From the NCBI RefSeq assembly GCF_000633395.1, contig NZ_AYMU01000010.1, positions 1 to 64,000 on the forward strand: 64,000 nt of DNA, given 5' to 3'. The notes under the pieces were generated by a model, which saw only the letters and a program-made list of their open reading frames with translations, was not told the DNA's origin and ran no database searches. Within the stretch, counting starts at the first letter, position 1. Each line of letters starts with the position of its first letter. The translations under genes were made by a program, and so were the position numbers. The DNA is from Pseudomonas sp. PH1b (GTDB lineage: Bacteria; Pseudomonadota; Gammaproteobacteria; Pseudomonadales; Pseudomonadaceae). Below, in pieces: positions 25,500-33,592 of this stretch.

Positions 25500-28235
25500 A
25501 TGACTGACCTGTCACCCCTGCAACGCTCTGCCGGCACGGTGGTTCCCGCGCTGGAAGGGCGTTTTTATCGACCCCCCCTGCCTGACGGATACGTGCCGCG
25601 GCCGCGTCTTTGCGAGCGTTTGAGTGGCGGGTTGCAGGGGCGGCTGTTGCTGGTTTGTGCTCCGGCCGGGTTCGGCAAGAGTTCGCTGGCGGTGGAGTTC
25701 TGCCAGGGCCTGCCCGGGCACTGGCAGAGCCTGTGGCTGGGGCTGAGCCGCCGCGACAGTGACCCGGGGCGCTTTCTCGAGCGCCTGTTGGCCGGGCTGC
25801 AGCAATACTTTCCTCAGTTGGGCCGGCAATCCCTGGGCCTGTTGAAAATGCGCCAGCGTCACCAGCCCTTTGCTTTTGAAGAGTGGCTGGACGGCCTGCT
25901 GGATGAACTGGCGGTTCACCTGTCCGGGACCACGCCTCTGCTGCTGGTACTGGATGACTATCACCTGGCCCAGGGGCCGGTCCTGGATCGCTGCCTGCAG
26001 TTTTTCCTCAACCACTTGCCCGACGGCCTGCTGGTATTGGTGACCAGCCGCCAGCGCCCGGACTGGCACCTGGCCCGGTTGCGGTTGTCCCGGCAGTTGC
26101 TGGAGTTGCATGAACAGGACCTGCGCCTGACCCATGACGAATCCCTGAGCCTGCTGGATCGCCACAGCAGCTCGCTGCGTGGCGAAGCCCTGGAAAACCT
26201 GATCCAGCGCAGCGAGGGCTGGGTCGCCGGATTGCGCTTCTGGCTGCTGGCAGCCTCGGAGGCTGGCGCTATGGGCGGCTTACCCCAGGGGCTGCATGGT
26301 GGCGAAGGGCTGATCCGCGATTACCTGCTCGAAGAGGTCATCGACTGCCTGCCCACTGAGGTCCAGGCCTTTTTGTATGACACCGCGCTCCAGGAACGGT
26401 TTTGCGCCGAACTCTGCGATGCCCTGCGTGAAGCCCATGACAGTGCTCAGATCCTGGGCTTTCTGCAGGCCCACCAGGTGTTCCTGGTGCCCCTGGATGA
26501 GCACGGGCACTGGTACCGTTATCACCACCTGTTCTCCGACCTGCTGCGCTCCCGGCCCACGGCCAACCCCCTGGTACCGGCCGCCAGCCTGCATTTGCGC
26601 GCCTGTCGCTGGTTCAATACCCAGGGGTTGCTCGATGAGGCGGTAGAGCAGGCGTTGCGCGCCGGGCACCTGGACGTGGCGGCCAACCTGGTGCAGAACC
26701 TGTCGGAGGAGCAACTGCTGGCGGAGCAGAATGTCGGGATGCTGCTGCGTTGGAAGATGGACTTGCCCGACAGCCTGCTGATCAGCACCCCGCGGCTGAT
26801 CGTGCTCTACAGCTGGGCCCTGGGCCTGGCCTGCCAGCTGGATGCGGCAGAGGAGCTGGCGAGTCACCTGAGCCGTTTCCTGCCGGCTCCCTCGGCCACT
26901 GCGCAGAAGTCGATGCTGGCGCAATGGTTGGCCTTGAGCGCGATCATTGCCCGTGGTCGCGGCCAGCGGGAGATGACCCTGGCCTATTGCAGCGAAGCCC
27001 TGGAAAGCCTGCCCCACAAACGTTACGGGCAGCGCCTGATGTGCCTGTCGACCTTGTCCAACCTGGCCATTGCCGACGCCGACCTGTGGCGGGCCCGCAG
27101 CCTCAACCGCGAGTCGCTGGAGCTGGCGCAGCGAGTCGGCAATCCGTTGTTCGAGGCCCTGGCCCATTACGATCGGGCGCGGGTCCTGCAAGCTCGGGGC
27201 GAGGTGTTGCGGGCACAGGAGGAAGTGCATCAGGGACTGCGCCGGCTGCAAGGCTTGTCGGCCCAGCGGCTGTACGCGGCGCGGGCCCGCTTGACCCTGT
27301 ACGAAGGTTATCTGCTGACCCTGCGGGCCCAGCCCGAAGCCGGCCTGGCGCGATTGCAGGCCGGTCTGGTGGAGGCTCGTGCCTGCCGTGATATCAGCGT
27401 GCTGATCGGCCACTGCGTGATTGCCAAGCAGGAGGGCCTGCGCGGCGAGTTCTCCCGGGCCTTCGCCGAACTGGCGGAGGCTGAGCGCCTGATGCACATC
27501 TGGGACGTGCCGCCGATCTACTACCTGGCAATGATCACCCTGGTGAAATGCGAGCTCTGGCTGGCCCAGGGGCGCACCGACCTCGCCGAAGCCTGGCTGG
27601 CCCGCCTGGGCCAGACCTACACGGGTGAACAGGCCGCGGCGCCACCGGAATTCCATCCCCAACTGCCGTTGCACATCGAGCTGCAGCAGGCCCAGCTGGA
27701 GAGCATCAAGGGCGAGTCGGCCAAGGCTGAGCAGCGTTTGAGCCGGCTGGTGGAGCATGGTCAGCACAGTGGTCGGCAGTTGCTGAGCGTGATGGCCCTG
27801 ACCCAGAAAACCGCGCTGCTCCTGGCCGATGGACGTGGCCAGGCGGCACGCCAGGATTTTGCCCAGGCCCTGGAGGCGGCGGTGGGGGGCGCGGTGCAAC
27901 CTTTCGAGGGGTTGATTCGTGGCCAACCTTGCTGGGTGCGCGAACAGTTGCAGCACAATCCGCCCACGGTGTTGACCCAGGCCTTGCTGGAGCGCTTGCC
28001 GACGGCGTCCCGGGAGTTGCCTGAGACGGTGGTTCATAACGAATCATTGAGTTCCCGCGAGCTTTCGGTGCTGCAGTTGATCGCCCAGGGTTGTTCCAAC
28101 CAGGAAATCAGCGAGCGCCTGTTCATTTCCTTGCACACGGTGAAAACCCACGCCAGCCATATCAACAGCAAGCTGGGGGTGGAGCGTCGCACCCAGGCGG
28201 TGGCCAGGGCCCAGGAACTGGGGTTGCTCGGGTAG
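25500..28235 (+). CDS. MalT-like LuxR-family transcriptional regulator
   Basis: 911-aa STAND-type regulator. The N-terminal NTPase has Walker A APAGFGKSS at residues 54-62 and a Walker B-like 'LLLVLDDYHLA' near 150. A long helical TPR-like sensor region covers about 400-820, and a C-terminal LuxR helix-turn-helix (about 845-911) contains 'LSSRELSVLQLIAQGCSNQEISERL'. Such proteins bind ATP and an inducer, then oligomerise on DNA. It lies next to the acyl-CoA ligase/DUF1302/DUF1329 genes and is their likely activator. The ATG at 25500 was chosen; the ribosome site is weak (AAGAG). Confidence 0.92.
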   Translation: MTDLSPLQRSAGTVVPALEGRFYRPPLPDGYVPRPRLCERLSGGLQGRLLLVCAPAGFGKSSLAVEFCQGLPGHWQSLWLGLSRRDSDPGRFLERLLAGLQQYFPQLGRQSLGLLKMRQRHQPFAFEEWLDGLLDELAVHLSGTTPLLLVLDDYHLAQGPVLDRCLQFFLNHLPDGLLVLVTSRQRPDWHLARLRLSRQLLELHEQDLRLTHDESLSLLDRHSSSLRGEALENLIQRSEGWVAGLRFWLLAASEAGAMGGLPQGLHGGEGLIRDYLLEEVIDCLPTEVQAFLYDTALQERFCAELCDALREAHDSAQILGFLQAHQVFLVPLDEHGHWYRYHHLFSDLLRSRPTANPLVPAASLHLRACRWFNTQGLLDEAVEQALRAGHLDVAANLVQNLSEEQLLAEQNVGMLLRWKMDLPDSLLISTPRLIVLYSWALGLACQLDAAEELASHLSRFLPAPSATAQKSMLAQWLALSAIIARGRGQREMTLAYCSEALESLPHKRYGQRLMCLSTLSNLAIADADLWRARSLNRESLELAQRVGNPLFEALAHYDRARVLQARGEVLRAQEEVHQGLRRLQGLSAQRLYAARARLTLYEGYLLTLRAQPEAGLARLQAGLVEARACRDISVLIGHCVIAKQEGLRGEFSRAFAELAEAERLMHIWDVPPIYYLAMITLVKCELWLAQGRTDLAEAWLARLGQTYTGEQAAAPPEFHPQLPLHIELQQAQLESIKGESAKAEQRLSRLVEHGQHSGRQLLSVMALTQKTALLLADGRGQAARQDFAQALEAAVGGAVQPFEGLIRGQPCWVREQLQHNPPTVLTQALLERLPTASRELPETVVHNESLSSRELSVLQLIAQGCSNQEISERLFISLHTVKTHASHINSKLGVERRTQAVARAQELGLLG

Positions 28236-28236
28236 C

Positions 28237-28272
28237 GCCTGGGGCGCCAGGCTGACCCGCTGCCGGGGTCAG
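28237..28272. terminator. Two small hairpins between convergent regulator genes
   Basis: GCCTGG/CCAGGC (about 28239-28253) and CTGACCC/GGGTCAG (28252-28272, overlapping the LysR stop) lie in the 33-base gap. There is no T-run, so termination is plausible but unproven. Confidence 0.4.
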
Positions 28273-29171
28273 CGGGCCAGGTGCTGCTTGCAGTAGTCGG
28301 CAAACAGGCGGGCCGGCTTGGTCAGTTGCCCGCGCTTGAGCCAGGCGGCCACCAGCCCGGAACCCGTGACCTCTTCGACGATGTCCACGCAGACCACCGG
28401 CTTGCCGTCGTAGGAGAACGGCGAGTGGGGGCGAGTCACCAGAATCGAGAAGCCGAAACCCTGGCCCACCATCCCTCGCACCATCTCGATCGACGGTGAG
28501 CTGAAGGCGATCTGCGGGGTCAACCCCAGCTCTTCGAACAGGCTGACGAAATAGGTCCGGCTCGGTTGCACGTCCAGCAGGATCATCGGCTCCAGGCACA
28601 GGTCGCGCAGCGACACCTGAGCCTGTCGGGCATAACGGTGGTCGGCGGGCAGCAGCGCATAGGGGCGTTGCGGTGGCATCAGCGGTTCGGTCTCGATGGT
28701 CGCGTCCAGATCGTGTTCGTACAGGATCGCCAGGTCGAAAGCGCCACCGGTCAAGCCTTGCACCAGCTCCTGCTGTTCGCCGTCGCGGATGCGAATCTCC
28801 ACTCCCGGGTAGAGTGCACTGAATCCGGCAATCAATTGGGGCAGGTAGAGTGGTGCCACGGTTTCAAAGCAGCCGATGTCGATCTGGCCGGCTACCACGT
28901 CGTTGTCCGCCAGGGCGTTCTGCTCGAATTCCTTGGCCATGCGCAGCAGTTCCTGGGCCTTGCGGTAGAAGCGCGCACCGCTGGGAGTCAGGGAGACGCC
29001 GAGGGCGTGATGGCGGATCAGCAACTGCACGCCGAAGCTGTCTTCCAGGCCCTTGATGGCTGTGGAGATCGACGGTTGGGCGATGTACAGCTTGCGTGAC
29101 GCCTCGGCGACGCTGCCACATTCGACGGTAGTGATGAAGTACTTCAGTTGACGCAGATTGTAGGCAGCCAC
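28269..29171 (-). CDS. LysR-family transcriptional regulator
   Basis: 300-aa LysR protein. The N-terminal winged helix-turn-helix (about 5-64) includes 'SVAEASRKLYIAQPSISTAIKGLE', and the C-terminal periplasmic-binding-like effector domain spans about 92-297. It is convergent with the MalT-like regulator and downstream, on the same strand, of the two-component system after 310 bases. The regulated genes are not evident; the acyl-CoA ligase block is the nearest candidate. Confidence 0.92.
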   Translation of the reverse strand: MAAYNLRQLKYFITTVECGSVAEASRKLYIAQPSISTAIKGLEDSFGVQLLIRHHALGVSLTPSGARFYRKAQELLRMAKEFEQNALADNDVVAGQIDIGCFETVAPLYLPQLIAGFSALYPGVEIRIRDGEQQELVQGLTGGAFDLAILYEHDLDATIETEPLMPPQRPYALLPADHRYARQAQVSLRDLCLEPMILLDVQPSRTYFVSLFEELGLTPQIAFSSPSIEMVRGMVGQGFGFSILVTRPHSPFSYDGKPVVCVDIVEEVTGSGLVAAWLKRGQLTKPARLFADYCKQHLAR

Positions 29172-29481
29172 AGCGAACCTCGTTCTTTGCCTGGGCAGGG
29201 GATGGGTTCGGGGCGCGGTGCTCCGGGGCCTGAATGCATCACGGGGACTGCAGTCCGCTCAATGCAGGCACGCGACACAGCGGCGGCGTCCCCTGCGGTT
29301 TTTTTGTTCCTCAACAATACCTGCAAGCGACGGGCCGAGTGGCGACGGATAGGCAGTTTTTTCATCGCTTGCGAGCATATATTTCCTCGCTCTGGCGCCA
29401 CGCGCCTGGAGCCGCCGCAGATTGGCGGGCGCCGGGGCGTGCTTGCCGGGTGGCACGCGGCGGGCCCGATTCTGGTGCGTC
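29172..29481. other. 310-base intergenic region upstream of the LysR gene
   Basis: It lies between the histidine kinase 3' end and the LysR start, both minus strand. It is mostly GC-rich with a short AT-rich patch (TATATTT on the plus strand near 29378-29384) that could be a minus-strand -10. Short frames, including one starting MKKLPIRRHS on the minus strand, have no ribosome site and atypical composition, and I do not call them. Confidence 0.5.
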
Positions 29482-30840
29482 TCAGATGCTTGGCTCCGGA
29501 GTGTCCAGCAGGCCGGGCGGCTGTTCGATGGTGGATGTGGCCTCGAAATCCAGGGTAACGGTAAAGTGCTGTTCTTCTGCCAGCACCGCAATTTGCCAAT
29601 TCAGCCGAGCGCACAACTGGCGCATCAGCTCCAGGCCCAGGCCATAGCCGAAGTCGTCGGAGGGCTCTACCTGCTTGGCTTCGCGGATGCGGTTGACGAT
29701 GCGCAGGCGCGGGTACTCGAAGTGGATCTCGACACTGCCTTCATCGGCATATTGCAGAGCGTTGCGCAGGAAGTTGCCGACCACGATACGGCAGGCGGTC
29801 AGGGGCAGGCGGCAGGGCTTGCTGCTGATGTCGAGACTCAGTTCAATATCCCGCTTGCCGATCAGGTAGCGATGCTCCTCGATCAATTCGTTGACCAGTC
29901 CGCTGATGTCGATGGCTTCCTCGGGCAAGGGTTCGGGCAACTCGCGGCTCATCCACAACAGTGTTTCGGCAATGCGCTGCATGTTCAGCACCGAGCGCTC
30001 GATGCGTTGCAGCGGTGGGGGCAGAACGCCACCGGATTGCAGGGTCAGCAACTCGATGTTGGCCTTGAGCACCGCCAGCGGAGTGCGCAGCTCATGGCTG
30101 GTATAGCGCAGCAGGCGTGCCTTATAGCGCAGCAGGCGGCCTTCACGCAGGCTGGCGGCCTGGACCTGCTGCACGCTTTGGGCCAGGGCATCGGCGAGCA
30201 TATTGAACTCCTTGAAACTGAAATTCGGTCGTTTGCTGGACACCGCCTCGGGGTCCTTCAGGGTGGTGGACCACTCGGCCAGCCGGCCCAGTGGCCGAAC
30301 CAGCCACCAGACCAGCAGGGCGATGATGATCAGCGCCGGCACGAACACCGCCAGGCTGATGAAGTTGACACCGCGCAGCTCACGATCGAGGTAGGCGTCG
30401 GACAGCGGGGTCTCGACCTCACCGCCTTCCTCCTTGTCATGGTCGACGTCGTACATGTACAGGGTCTTGCCGTCGCCCAGGGGCTGGGCCAGGATCGCCC
30501 GGCCCTCGTCCTCATCATCGGATTCCAGGTCGCCGAACACTTGCACGGCCCCAAAGGACAGGCTCGGAGGGGTGTCCAGCATCTGGCGGATCTTCTCGGG
30601 CAGCGCCTCCTTGCCGATGACGCTGGTATAGAAATAGTTGTGTGGCGGTGGCGTGTTCGGATCCTTCTCGTAGTGCCGGGCGAAGTACTGGGCTTCCTCC
30701 TCCATCATGGCGCTGGCGGTATAGAGCAGGCCGCGCACGCTGTATTCCGGCAATAGCAGGCTGTAGATCAGCAGCACCACGGCAATCAGCAACAGGAAGC
30801 TGCCGCTGATCACCCATTTCAGTCCCAGACCGTTACGCAT
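29482..30840 (-). CDS. Two-component sensor histidine kinase, atypical ATP lid
   Basis: 452-aa inner-membrane kinase. TM1 is at about 8-30, a periplasmic sensor runs 31-157, and TM2 is at about 159-181. HAMP-like sequence follows, with the H-box SHELRTPLA and phospho-acceptor H249. The N-box is 'NFLRNALQYA' (N360), and a G-rich 'GYGLGLEL' is at 398-405. The canonical G1 box (DxGxG) is replaced by 'LRIVNRIRE' (379-387). The sensor carries two acidic clusters (104-112 and 131-142), which might bind cations. It overlaps the response regulator gene by 8 bases, so translation is coupled. Confidence 0.9.
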   Translation of the reverse strand: MRNGLGLKWVISGSFLLLIAVVLLIYSLLLPEYSVRGLLYTASAMMEEEAQYFARHYEKDPNTPPPHNYFYTSVIGKEALPEKIRQMLDTPPSLSFGAVQVFGDLESDDEDEGRAILAQPLGDGKTLYMYDVDHDKEEGGEVETPLSDAYLDRELRGVNFISLAVFVPALIIIALLVWWLVRPLGRLAEWSTTLKDPEAVSSKRPNFSFKEFNMLADALAQSVQQVQAASLREGRLLRYKARLLRYTSHELRTPLAVLKANIELLTLQSGGVLPPPLQRIERSVLNMQRIAETLLWMSRELPEPLPEEAIDISGLVNELIEEHRYLIGKRDIELSLDISSKPCRLPLTACRIVVGNFLRNALQYADEGSVEIHFEYPRLRIVNRIREAKQVEPSDDFGYGLGLELMRQLCARLNWQIAVLAEEQHFTVTLDFEATSTIEQPPGLLDTPEPSI

Positions 30841-31507
30841 GTGACCTCAGCTGTATACCAATGCCCGGAAGGGTGTGGATCAGGGGGGGGGCGAAGGCTT
30901 TGTCCACGGTCTTACGCAGGCGATGCATGTGCACCTTGAGGGTGTTGCTGTCGGGTGGATCGTCGCCCCAGATCGTTGCTTCGAGTCGCTCCCGGGTGAC
31001 CGGCTCGGGGCTGGCACGCATCAGGCATTCCAGCAGGGTCCAGCAGATGGGTGAAAGGTGCAGTTCCTGCCCGGCGCGGCTGACCTTGCGGGTGGACAGC
31101 TCCATCACCAGGTCGGCCACTTGGAGACGGCTGGCCTGACCACTGCGGCGCATGCTCAAGGCGCGGATCCTGGCCACCAGCTCGGCCAGTTCGAAGGGTT
31201 TGACCAGGTAGTCGTCGGCCCCGGCGGAAAAGCTGGCGAGCTTGTCCGACAGAGCGTCCAGGGAGGTGAGCATCAGAATCGGTGTCTGGCTGCCCTGCTG
31301 GCGCAATTGCGCGCACAGCTGCTGGCCGTCCAGGCGCGGCAGCATGATGTCCAGCAGGATGACGTCGTAGTGCTGGCTGAGGGCCAGGTTAAGGCCGGTC
31401 TGGCCGTTGCTGGCATGGTCGCAGACGATGCCGCTGATTTCCAGGTATTCGATGACGGTGTTGGCCAGGTCGAGGTTGTCCTCGACCAATAGCAACTGAA
31501 TATGCAC
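30833..31507 (-). CDS. OmpR-family response regulator
   Basis: 224 aa. The receiver domain (1-115) has the acidic pocket E9/D10, phospho-acceptor D53 in 'ILLDIMLP', switch T81 and K103. The C-terminal winged-helix DNA-binding domain (about 128-222) ends with 'TLPGIGIQL' in place of the common 'VRGVGYRL'. It is transcribed first in the operon with its kinase. The divergent small membrane-protein genes, 138 bases away, are plausible targets. Confidence 0.93.
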   Translation of the reverse strand: MHIQLLLVEDNLDLANTVIEYLEISGIVCDHASNGQTGLNLALSQHYDVILLDIMLPRLDGQQLCAQLRQQGSQTPILMLTSLDALSDKLASFSAGADDYLVKPFELAELVARIRALSMRRSGQASRLQVADLVMELSTRKVSRAGQELHLSPICWTLLECLMRASPEPVTRERLEATIWGDDPPDSNTLKVHMHRLRKTVDKAFAPPLIHTLPGIGIQLRSHA

Positions 31508-31645
31508 GGGAACGCCCTCTTGGACCCTTGTCGCTCAATGGGCCGAAGAATAGCGGAGTCGGGTGCTTTTCTGCTGATGTTTACCTGGTGTTAACCCATT
31601 CCTGTCTATGCTTGAGGTCTTCTTACTCCACAGCGTGGCGCAGCC

Positions 31646-31828
31646 ATGAACCTGTCTTCGGTGATCAAAGGAACCTTGCTGGTTCTGATTTTCCTCGGCC
31701 TGATGGTCGGCATTCTGCCTTCCGGGGCGCCCCTGGTACGCCTGGGGGAAAGAGGCTTCATGAGCTTGCTGCTGATGGGGCAGAGTGTTGAACGGGCAGG
31801 GTCGGATTATGTCGCCAGTGCGTTCTGA
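31646..31828 (+). CDS. Small membrane protein (60 aa)
   Basis: 60 aa with one strong hydrophobic segment (about residues 7-25) followed by a short amphipathic tail. No family was recognised. It is divergent from the response regulator and overlaps the next gene by 20 bases in another frame. The ribosome site is weak. It is supported by its protein-like composition and position rather than by homology. Confidence 0.55.
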   Translation: MNLSSVIKGTLLVLIFLGLMVGILPSGAPLVRLGERGFMSLLLMGQSVERAGSDYVASAF

Positions 31829-32063
31829 TGGGGGGCGCTCCAGCTATACCGATCAGTTGGTGCTGTGCCTGGTACTGATTCTATGTGTGTCGATTTCGCT
31901 GGGTGCCTATATCGTGCGTTTCAATGCGCAGATCGATCGGCAGCGGGAGTTGTCGCCGGTGTACCTGCTTGAATGCGGCAAGGGGCGTGGGGCGTTTATC
32001 ATTGATCCCTATGGTCGGCGTAGCAGCAGCGACAACTGCTATGTGATCGACGACGAAGACTAG
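31809..32063 (+). CDS. Small single-pass membrane protein with two extracytoplasmic cysteines (84 aa)
   Basis: 84 aa: a short N-terminal cytoplasmic part, one membrane segment (about 16-36) and a probably periplasmic C-terminal part holding C56 and C77, which could form a disulfide around 'GRGAFIIDPYGRR'. It ends with an acidic tail (DDED). It starts inside the preceding small gene (coupled translation). No family was recognised; a partner or target of the adjacent two-component system is possible. Confidence 0.55.
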   Translation: MSPVRSDGGRSSYTDQLVLCLVLILCVSISLGAYIVRFNAQIDRQRELSPVYLLECGKGRGAFIIDPYGRRSSSDNCYVIDDED

Positions 32064-32101
32064 CCTGAGGCTTCGCCAGCGTCTGGATTGACCTGCAATG
32101 A

Positions 32102-32137
32102 ATTCCAGCGCAAGAAACGTGGTTCTTGCGCTGGAAT
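32102..32137. repeat. 15-bp perfect inverted repeat upstream of ogt
   Basis: ATTCCAGCGCAAGAA (32102-32116) and TTCTTGCGCTGGAAT (32123-32137) are exact complements around a 6-base loop. No T-run follows. It lies between the small membrane genes and ogt. The core TTCCAGCGCAAG occurs again inside ogt at 32465-32476. Confidence 0.9.
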
Positions 32138-32177
32138 CTGCCTTTAAAGTGAGGGCGTACAGAAGAAAGGGAGGCGA

Positions 32178-32221
32178 CGAACCGCAAGGTTCGGGTGATA
32201 CCCTTGGCGGCTCGAAGGAGG
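32178..32221 (+). promoter_or_regulatory. Structured ogt leader with possible ribosome-site masking
   Basis: In order: a CGAACC-GCAA-GGTTCG tetraloop hairpin (32178-32193), then GGGT-GAT-ACCC (32193-32203), then the ribosome site AAGGAGG (32215-32221). CCTT at 32202-32205 can pair with the AAGG of that site, in competition with the second hairpin. Function is inferred from structure only. Confidence 0.45.
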
Positions 32222-32227
32222 CCCCGT

Positions 32228-32728
32228 ATGTCCTGTGTATTCAAATTGATGGCGTCGCCCGTAGGCCAACTGACCCTGGTTGCCCGGGGGGCGAAGCTGG
32301 CCGCGATTCTCTGGGAACGTGAACGGCAGAACCGGGTACGTCTCGGCCCGCTCGAGGAAGGGGGCGAGCATCCACAGTTGCTGGAGACCGAACGCCAGCT
32401 CAGGGAGTATTTCGCTGGCACTCGCGAGCGTTTCGATCTTGAGCTGGATTTTGTCGGCACTGAGTTCCAGCGCAAGGTCTGGCAGGCGTTGCTGACTATT
32501 CCCTTTGGTGAAACCCGAAGCTACAGCCAGATTGCCCGGCAGATCGGCAACCCCAGTGCGGTGCGCGCTGTGGGTGCAGCCAATGGCCGGAATCCAATCT
32601 CGATCGTTGCTCCCTGCCACCGGGTGATTGGTGCTTCGGGAGGCCTCACCGGGTTTGCCGGCGGGCTTGAGGCCAAGCAGTTCCTGTTGGCGCTGGAGGG
32701 CAAGGAAACGCTGCAACTGGCGTTTTGA
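32228..32728 (+). CDS. ogt: Methylated-DNA--[protein]-cysteine S-methyltransferase
   Basis: 166-aa suicide DNA-repair protein that moves the methyl group of O6-methylguanine to its own cysteine. The active site is C130 in 'VAPCHRVIG'. Upstream are the 'AVRAVGAANGRNP' arginine-finger helix (about 111-123) and the 'YSQIARQIG' recognition helix. A small N-terminal Ogt-like domain covers 1-70. The start at 32228 is fixed by AAGGAGG six bases upstream. The gene is preceded by an unusually structured leader. Confidence 0.94.
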   Translation: MSCVFKLMASPVGQLTLVARGAKLAAILWERERQNRVRLGPLEEGGEHPQLLETERQLREYFAGTRERFDLELDFVGTEFQRKVWQALLTIPFGETRSYSQIARQIGNPSAVRAVGAANGRNPISIVAPCHRVIGASGGLTGFAGGLEAKQFLLALEGKETLQLAF

Positions 32729-32836
32729 GGAAGGGGGGCGGCTTTGGCGGTTGCCACCGTCCACTCGCTGCGTGGGAATTGAAACGACCGTGGCCGGCTG
32801 TGCCAGAATGGCTCATCGATTTTTTGGAACAGTCCC

Positions 32837-33481
32837 ATGGAAGTCACCAGCCCCCGGCTCATTCGCGAAACCTTCCCCGTCGGCCCTTTGCAGTGCAATT
32901 GCACGATCATCGGCGATCCATTGACCCGCAAAGCCATAGTCGTCGATCCGGGAGGCAATCCGGACCTGATCATGGCGCGCCTCGATGCCTTGGGCCTGAA
33001 GGTGGTGAGCATCATTCACACCCATGCTCACCTGGATCACTTTCTTGCTTCCGGGCAGATGAAGGAAAAGACCGGGGCGACCCTGCACTTGCACAAGGAC
33101 GATCAGTTTCTCTGGGACAACCTGGAGATGCAGTGCAGCATGTTTGGCGTGCCTTACACCCCTGTCCCATCCCCGGATCGCTGGCTGGACCATGAAGAAG
33201 AGCTGGCCTGCGGTTGTGGTGTGGCCTTGCACACTCCGGGACATACTCCCGGTTCCATGAGCTTTTGGTTTTCTGAAGCTAAGCTTCTGATTGCCGGTGA
33301 CACGCTGTTCAAGCGCGGGGTCGGGCGCACGGACTTGTGGGGCGGCGACCAGGCCACCCTGGTGCGCTCGATCAAGCAGCGTCTTTATACCCTGGATGAA
33401 GACGCGATCGTGGTTGCCGGCCACGGGCCAGACACCCGGCTTGGCGATGAGATGCGTCAGAACCCGTTCGTGAGGGCCTGA
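32837..33481 (+). CDS. Glyoxalase II-like MBL-fold hydrolase (YcbL type)
   Basis: 214-aa metallo-beta-lactamase fold hydrolase with the two-metal site: THAHLDH at 62-68 (H63, H65, D67, H68), H136 in 'LHTPGHTPGS', D155 in 'AGDTLF' and H196 in 'VAGHGPDT'. It lacks the C-terminal glutathione-binding domain of full glyoxalase II, as in YcbL. It probably hydrolyses a thioester such as S-lactoylglutathione, though this is unproven. It is located 108 bases after ogt. Confidence 0.9.
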   Translation: MEVTSPRLIRETFPVGPLQCNCTIIGDPLTRKAIVVDPGGNPDLIMARLDALGLKVVSIIHTHAHLDHFLASGQMKEKTGATLHLHKDDQFLWDNLEMQCSMFGVPYTPVPSPDRWLDHEEELACGCGVALHTPGHTPGSMSFWFSEAKLLIAGDTLFKRGVGRTDLWGGDQATLVRSIKQRLYTLDEDAIVVAGHGPDTRLGDEMRQNPFVRA

Positions 33482-33592
33482 CTGATCGCTCTGAAACTCA
33501 TGGAATTTTTGCCGTTCCCTGTGTTCCAACGCCAGCAAAGGTCTATTGCCAACGTCCGCTGCACCACAGAATGCAAAATGTAGGAGTTTTCC

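Noticed and set aside
25321..25503. 60-codon plus-strand frame before the MalT-like gene
   Set aside because: Lies in the AT-rich promoter region, without a ribosome site or protein-like pattern.
29144..29614. Minus-strand frame containing a start MKKLPIRRHS
   Set aside because: No ribosome site, Pro/Arg-rich tail, and overlap with two regulator genes.
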